From assembly GCA_039809495.1 (NCBI GenBank), contig JBDHVC010000001.1, positions 62,001 to 126,000 on the forward strand: a stretch of DNA of 64,000 nucleotides, written 5' to 3'. Below are positions 60,311 to 64,000 of this stretch, piece by piece. A program made the translations under genes and the position numbers. Position 1 is the stretch's first letter. The number at the start of each line of letters is the position of its first letter. The DNA is from JAFLCL01 sp039809495 (GTDB lineage: Bacteria; Myxococcota_A; Polyangia; Polyangiales; Sandaracinaceae). The notes under the pieces were generated by a model. That model saw nothing but the letters and a program-made list of their open reading frames with translations. It did not search any database and had not been told where the DNA came from.

Positions 60311-61642
60311 ATGTCCGAGGACGACACGACCCCCGATCTCGCCACGGCCGACGGCCTCGTCGCGTTCATGACGGCCTCTCCGACGCCCTTTCACGCGGTC
60401 CGAGAGGTGAAACGCCAGCTCCTCGCGGCGGGCTTTCGCGAGCTCGACGAGGGCGAGGTCTGGAAGCTCGCCGCCGGGGAGAAGCGCTTCGTGGTCCGCG
60501 CGGACACGACCCTCGCCGCGTTCGAGGTCGGGGAGCCGAGCCCGGCCGAGAGCGGCTTTCGGTGGGTCGGCGCGCACACCGACTCGCCGAACCTGCGGAT
60601 CAAGCCGAACGCCGACGCGCGGCGCGCGGGCCAGCTCCAGCTCGGCGTGGAGGTCTATGGCGGCGCGCTCCTCCACACCTGGCTCGATCGCGATCTCGCG
60701 CTCGCGGGGCGCGCCCAGGTCCGGACCGCGCGCGGGCTCGAGGCGCACCTCGTCGACCTCCGCGGCCCGATCGCGCGCGTGCCGAGCCTCGCGATCCACC
60801 TCGATCGCAAGGTGAACGACGACGGGCTCGTCCTGAACCCCCAGCAGCACCTGCCGCCCCTCTTCGGCCTCGAGTCCGGCGGTGAGCTCGATCTCCGCGC
60901 GCTCCTCCGCGACGCGCTCGAGCGCGAGGGCGTCCGGGCCGAGCGGGACGCGATCGTCGGCTTCGACCTCGGCCTCTACGACGCCGTCGCGCCGACCCGT
61001 GGCGGCGCGCGAGGCGAGTACGTCTTCTCGGGTCGCCTCGACGACCTCGCGATGTGCCACGCCGCCCTCGCGGCGCTGCTCACGTCGCCGCCGGCACCGC
61101 GGCTCACGCGCGGCTTCGTGCTCTATGATCACGAGGAGTGCGGCAGCCAGAGCGCGCAGGGAGCGCACTCGCCGTTTCTCCGCGACCTCTCCGCGCGGAT
61201 CGTCGCTGCGCACCCACGACGTGAGGACGACGCGCTCCTGCGCGCGCTCCACCGCTCGTTCCTCGTCTCGGCCGACATGGCGCACGCGCTCCACCCCAAC
61301 TACCTCGACAAGCACGAGCCGCAGCACCAGCCGATCCTCGGCAAGGGGCCCGTGATCAAGCTGAACCACAACCAGCGCTACGCGACCGACGGCGAGAGCG
61401 CGGCGCGCTTCGAGATCTGGTGCGCTCACGCGGGCGTCGTCCCCCAGCGCTTCGTCACGCGGAGCGATCTCGCGTGCGGCACGACGATCGGCCCGATCAC
61501 CGCGGCGGGGGCCGGCATCCGCGTCGTCGACGTCGGCAACCCGATGCTCTCGATGCACTCGATCCGCGAGCTGTCGGCGAGCGCGGACGTCCCCGCGATG
61601 ATCGGCGCGATGCGCAGCTTCTACGCGGGGCTCGACGACTGA
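60311..61642 (+). CDS. apeB: M18-family aminopeptidase (aspartyl aminopeptidase type)
   Basis: 443 residues, the usual length. A cytoplasmic di-zinc exopeptidase. Metal ligands fall in GAHTDSPNLRIKP (His, Asp), SGRLDDLAM (bridging Asp), DHEECGSQSAQGA (catalytic and ligand Glu), VSADMAHALHPNY (Asp) and NPMLSMHSIRE (His). The N-terminal TPFHAV motif is also typical. Members of this family remove N-terminal acidic or neutral residues in peptide turnover. The start has no ribosome site and lies 6 bases from a -10, so leaderless translation is likely. Symbol by family. Confidence 0.95.
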   Translation: MSEDDTTPDLATADGLVAFMTASPTPFHAVREVKRQLLAAGFRELDEGEVWKLAAGEKRFVVRADTTLAAFEVGEPSPAESGFRWVGAHTDSPNLRIKPNADARRAGQLQLGVEVYGGALLHTWLDRDLALAGRAQVRTARGLEAHLVDLRGPIARVPSLAIHLDRKVNDDGLVLNPQQHLPPLFGLESGGELDLRALLRDALEREGVRAERDAIVGFDLGLYDAVAPTRGGARGEYVFSGRLDDLAMCHAALAALLTSPPAPRLTRGFVLYDHEECGSQSAQGAHSPFLRDLSARIVAAHPRREDDALLRALHRSFLVSADMAHALHPNYLDKHEPQHQPILGKGPVIKLNHNQRYATDGESAARFEIWCAHAGVVPQRFVTRSDLACGTTIGPITAAGAGIRVVDVGNPMLSMHSIRELSASADVPAMIGAMRSFYAGLDD

Positions 61643-61652
61643 CGGCGCGCGC

Positions 61653-61976
61653 TCACTCGACCTCGCCCTCGAGCCAGCGCGCGTACGCCTCGTGCGCGAT
61701 CGTTGCCTCGAGGACGACGAGCTCTGGCACCTCGTAGGGGTGATGCGCGAGCACGACCGCTCGCGCGCGCTCGAGGGCGGCGGGCGTCGTCTTCACGACG
61801 AGCTGGTGCTCCTCCTCGTCGTGGATCGCGCCCTCCCACCGATAGATGGAGCGGATCGGGCCGATGACGTTCACGCAGGCGGCCGCTCGCGCCTCGACGA
61901 GCCGCCGGGCGAGCTCGCGCGCGACCTCCGAGGTCGGCGTCGTACAGAGCAGCACGATCGCGCCCTGGTCGGCCAT
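61653..61976 (-). CDS. cutA: CutA1 divalent-cation tolerance protein
   Basis: 107 residues, the normal length for this trimeric ferredoxin-like protein. Diagnostic blocks are ACVNVIGPIRSIYRWEG, EEHQLVVKTT and HHPYEVPELV. Linked genetically to copper and other divalent-cation tolerance, exact role uncertain. It starts 12 bases after the patatin gene on the same strand with GAAGAGG as ribosome site, so the two share a transcript. It converges with the aminopeptidase gene with a 10-base gap. Confidence 0.96.
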   Translation of the reverse strand: MADQGAIVLLCTTPTSEVARELARRLVEARAAACVNVIGPIRSIYRWEGAIHDEEEHQLVVKTTPAALERARAVVLAHHPYEVPELVVLEATIAHEAYARWLEGEVE

Positions 61977-61988
61977 CGCGCGGCCTCT

Positions 61989-62906
61989 TCAGGCCTTGCC
62001 GATCGCGCGGAGGTTCGAGGGCACGTCGAAGACGCCGCGCTGCTTCGCCGCGGCGAGCACGCGCAGCGCCTCGCGGTAGCCGCGCGTCAGGATCCGTCGC
62101 GCGTTCTGCCGATCGAAGAACCCGAAGCGGCCGAGGTCCGCCGAGACGTTGAGGATGGCGAGGTTCGGGTGGAGCCGATGCATCAGGTCGATGCCTCGGC
62201 GCTCCTTCTCCGAGAGGACGATGTTCGCCATCTGCCTGGCGACGGTGGGCAGCGAGCCGAGCGCGATCGAGGGCTCGTCCTTGCGGGTGACGTGGGGTCG
62301 ATAGACGTTCGAGATGATGACGACGTCGGCGCCCGCCTCCACCGCGAGGTCGATGCTCAAAGTCCGCGTCACCTCGCCGTCGACGTAGTAGCGATCGCCG
62401 ATGCGGTAGGGGCGAAAGAGGAGCGGCACGCAGCAGGACGCCGCCACGGCCTGGCTGATCGGGACGTCGTCCTCGTACCCCGCGCCGAAGACGACCCGGC
62501 CGCGCCCATCGACGTCGGTCGCCGTGACGAGGACGGGCTTCTCGAGCTTGCGGAAGTCGTTCGTCGGGAGCCGATCGCGGAGGAAGCGCTCGAACCGATC
62601 GATCGAGAGCAGCCCGCTCGTGAGCCAGCCCGGCGACCTGACCTGCTCGAGGCTCGGCGCTCCGACGAAGAAGCGCCCCTTCATCGCCGCGTCCGGGTTC
62701 TCCCTTCGCCACGTAGGCCGGATCCAGTCGACCATCTCGTCGACCGACACCCCCTGCGCGAAGAAGGCGCCCGCGATGGCGCCGGTCGAGGCCCCAACGT
62801 AGACGTCGGCGCGGATCCCCAGCTCTTCCATCGCGCGAAGGACGCCCAGATGGGCGATGCCCTTCGCGGCTCCGCCCGATCCGAGGAACGCGACGCGCGG
62901 CTTCAT
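61989..62906 (-). CDS. Patatin-like phospholipase (RssA/NTE type)
   Basis: 305 residues. The oxyanion-hole motif GSGGAAKGIAHLGVL, the nucleophile elbow GASTG (Ser about residue 41) and the catalytic Asp in VDGEVT are all present, giving the Ser-Asp dyad of bacterial patatins. QAVAASCCVPLLF is the typical PI-motif. No signal peptide or membrane helix, so it is cytoplasmic or loosely membrane-bound. It would hydrolyse acyl esters of lipids; substrate unknown. It forms an operon with cutA. Confidence 0.92.
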   Translation of the reverse strand: MKPRVAFLGSGGAAKGIAHLGVLRAMEELGIRADVYVGASTGAIAGAFFAQGVSVDEMVDWIRPTWRRENPDAAMKGRFFVGAPSLEQVRSPGWLTSGLLSIDRFERFLRDRLPTNDFRKLEKPVLVTATDVDGRGRVVFGAGYEDDVPISQAVAASCCVPLLFRPYRIGDRYYVDGEVTRTLSIDLAVEAGADVVIISNVYRPHVTRKDEPSIALGSLPTVARQMANIVLSEKERRGIDLMHRLHPNLAILNVSADLGRFGFFDRQNARRILTRGYREALRVLAAAKQRGVFDVPSNLRAIGKA

Positions 62907-63006
62907 CCGAGCCGCCTCGCGTCCTCGTCCCGTCTCTCAGGCGGCCCAGCCGCGCAGCTCGCCCCATCCCCTTCGAGCGTCGGGCTCATGTCGAGCGCTT
63001 GGCGAC

Positions 63007-63174
63007 TCACTGCCGCTGCATGCCGCGCGTCTGCTGGACGCTGAGATCCCCACCTTGGGCGCCTCCGTAGGGAGGGAGCCCCGCGAAGAAGGCGATCCCG
63101 AGATAGACGAGCGCGATCGCGCCGACGACGATCGCGCCCTTCACCGGCGCGCTGAGATCTTCCCAGAAGGACAT
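63007..63174 (-). CDS. 55-residue single-span membrane protein
   Basis: ATG 63174 is preceded on the minus strand by AAGGAG at 8 bases, one of the clearer ribosome sites here. The protein starts MSFWEDLSAPVKGAIVVGAI, has one membrane helix (GAIVVGAIALVYLGIAFFAG, about 13-32) and a Gly/Gln-rich tail ending TRGMQRQ. It matches nothing I know. It lies 100 bases upstream of the patatin gene on the same strand and divergent from the acyl-CoA synthetase, so it may be part of a lipid-related group. The good start and codon use argue that it is real. Confidence 0.75.
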   Translation of the reverse strand: MSFWEDLSAPVKGAIVVGAIALVYLGIAFFAGLPPYGGAQGGDLSVQQTRGMQRQ

Positions 63175-63221
63175 GGACACACTCCTTGATGCGGGCTCTA
63201 TCCTAGAGAAGAGGCGTCGCC

Positions 63222-64000
63222 ATGGTCAACAACAACTCACCGCTCTCCCTGCTCCGCGCGCGCGCCCTCGAGCTCGGGCGCGTCCCCTCGCTGGGCCTCG
63301 CGGCGCTCCGGCTCGGCAAGCGCACCGGCGCGCTCTACGAGGTGAACCTCCCGACGGTGCGGGCGGCGCTCGAGCAGCGGCGTGGCGGGGGGCTCGGGCT
63401 CGCGTCGATCTTCCGGGTCCACGCGGCGGGTCGGCCGGACGCGATCGCGCTCGCGGACGAGGCGCGGCGCCTGTCGTACGCGGAGGTCGATCGACGCATC
63501 GATCGCGTCGTGACCGAGCTGTCCGCGCGGGGGCTCGGGAAGGGCTCGCCGATCGTCATCGCGCTCCACAACCGGGTCGAGCTGCTTGAGCTCCAGGCCG
63601 TGGCGACGCGGCTCGGCGGCGCCGCCGTCTCCGCCAGCTGGCGGAGCACGGTGGACGAGCTGGCGTACGTCGTCTCGCACTCGGGCGCTCGCGCCCTGGT
63701 CATCGAGGCCGAGCTGGCGGCGCCCGTCCTCCGTTCGCGCGAGCGCTTCACGGGGATCGGCGAGAACCTGATCGTCGTCGGAGAGGCGACCCCAGGCGCG
63801 CTCTCCTACGACGGTCTCGCGGAGCGCGGGCGGCTCGAGGCGCGCGAGGATGGCGCCGAGGACGGATCGGTCGTCATCTACACCTCGGGCACGACCGGGA
63901 AGCCCAAGGGCGCGGTGCGCTCGTTCGGGCGCGACGCGCACCTCGCGTATCTCCGCATGGTCGGCGAGCTGCCGGTGCGCGCGGGCGATCGACACCTCGC
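63222..64000 (+). CDS. Acyl-CoA synthetase, AMP-forming (5' part, runs off the window)
   Basis: The first 259 residues are visible. ATG 63222 follows AGAAGAGG. The adenylate-forming signature YTSGTTGKPKGAV (about residue 220) is intact. The preceding region (IFRVHAAGRPDAIALAD, LSYAEVDRRIDRV, ELLELQAVATRLGGAAVSAS) is typical of fatty-acid or very-long-chain acyl-CoA ligases. It would activate a fatty acid with ATP and CoA. The catalytic C-terminal lid domain is outside the window, so chain-length type cannot be judged. It is divergent from the small membrane protein gene with a 47-base gap. Confidence 0.88.
   Translation, partial: MVNNNSPLSLLRARALELGRVPSLGLAALRLGKRTGALYEVNLPTVRAALEQRRGGGLGLASIFRVHAAGRPDAIALADEARRLSYAEVDRRIDRVVTELSARGLGKGSPIVIALHNRVELLELQAVATRLGGAAVSASWRSTVDELAYVVSHSGARALVIEAELAAPVLRSRERFTGIGENLIVVGEATPGALSYDGLAERGRLEAREDGAEDGSVVIYTSGTTGKPKGAVRSFGRDAHLAYLRMVGELPVRAGDRHL

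Noticed and set aside
1..64000. CRISPR arrays, insertion sequences, prophage genes, integrases, att sites and toxin-antitoxin pairs
   Set aside because: I looked for regularly spaced repeats, transposase motifs and tRNA-flanking direct repeats and saw none. Codon use is even across the window.

Overview
This is one contiguous stretch of very GC-rich chromosome (GC-ended codons almost throughout) carrying about 47 protein genes and two tRNA genes. The gene content points to a myxobacterium-like member of the Myxococcota (Polyangiales/Sandaracinus-like rather than Myxococcus itself; inferred from family content and codon use, not from a database match). Signs of this are many lipoproteins and small outer-membrane barrels, very large TPR proteins, FHA and PEGA envelope proteins, an AgmX/PglI-type protein, and an infC gene that appears to start at ATC. 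I see no CRISPR array, rRNA, transposase, phage gene or plasmid function, and no gene-free stretch longer than about 300 bases.

Layout. 1-2.8 kb: end of an unknown gene, an outer-membrane barrel and a 13-heme cytochrome c, a likely porin-cytochrome pair. 3-14.3 kb: one gene for a 3752-residue TPR protein. 14.3-18.7 kb: a 44-residue basic protein, a secreted protein coupled to a membrane metallopeptidase, an acyltransferase and a lipoprotein. 18.7-22.3 kb: a heterodimeric CydDC-like ABC exporter behind a Fur-box-like promoter. 22.4-27.5 kb: an arrestin-like protein, tRNA-Arg(CCT), apt, surE, tRNA-Pro(GGG), infC and a single-domain response regulator. 27.5-36.3 kb: a membrane FHA protein, argJ, a HelD-like helicase, an RluA/RlmI-type rRNA modification fusion and an epimerase. 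36.4-42 kb: two envelope proteins, an isovaleryl-type acyl-CoA dehydrogenase and a c-heme lipoprotein with a beta-propeller. 42-44.5 kb: feoAB behind a perfect 7-1-7 Fur box. 44.7-51.5 kb: envelope biogenesis (coiled-coil TPR protein, thioredoxin-like oxidoreductase, lspA, lgt, a barrel, YfgM-like and BamB-like proteins). 51.7-56.1 kb: a tightly overlapping five-gene minus-strand operon (barrel, Cys-rich secreted protein, two lipoproteins, GbsR/MarR regulator). 56.1-64 kb: AgmX-like protein plus a GT-C/TPR protein, enoyl-CoA hydratase, PEGA protein, M18 aminopeptidase, CutA, patatin, a 55-residue membrane protein and the start of an acyl-CoA synthetase.

Themes. The window is dominated by envelope construction: lipoprotein maturation (lspA, lgt) sits beside a periplasmic thiol oxidoreductase and the YfgM/BamB pair, and many of the neighbours are themselves lipoproteins or barrels. 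Iron appears twice, through Fur-box-like sites at feoAB and at the ABC exporter. Many genes have a -10-like hexamer only 6-9 bases before the start codon, which predicts many leaderless mRNAs. Genes in operons overlap by 1-4 bases (ATGA, GTGA, TTGA, TGATG), indicating translational coupling.
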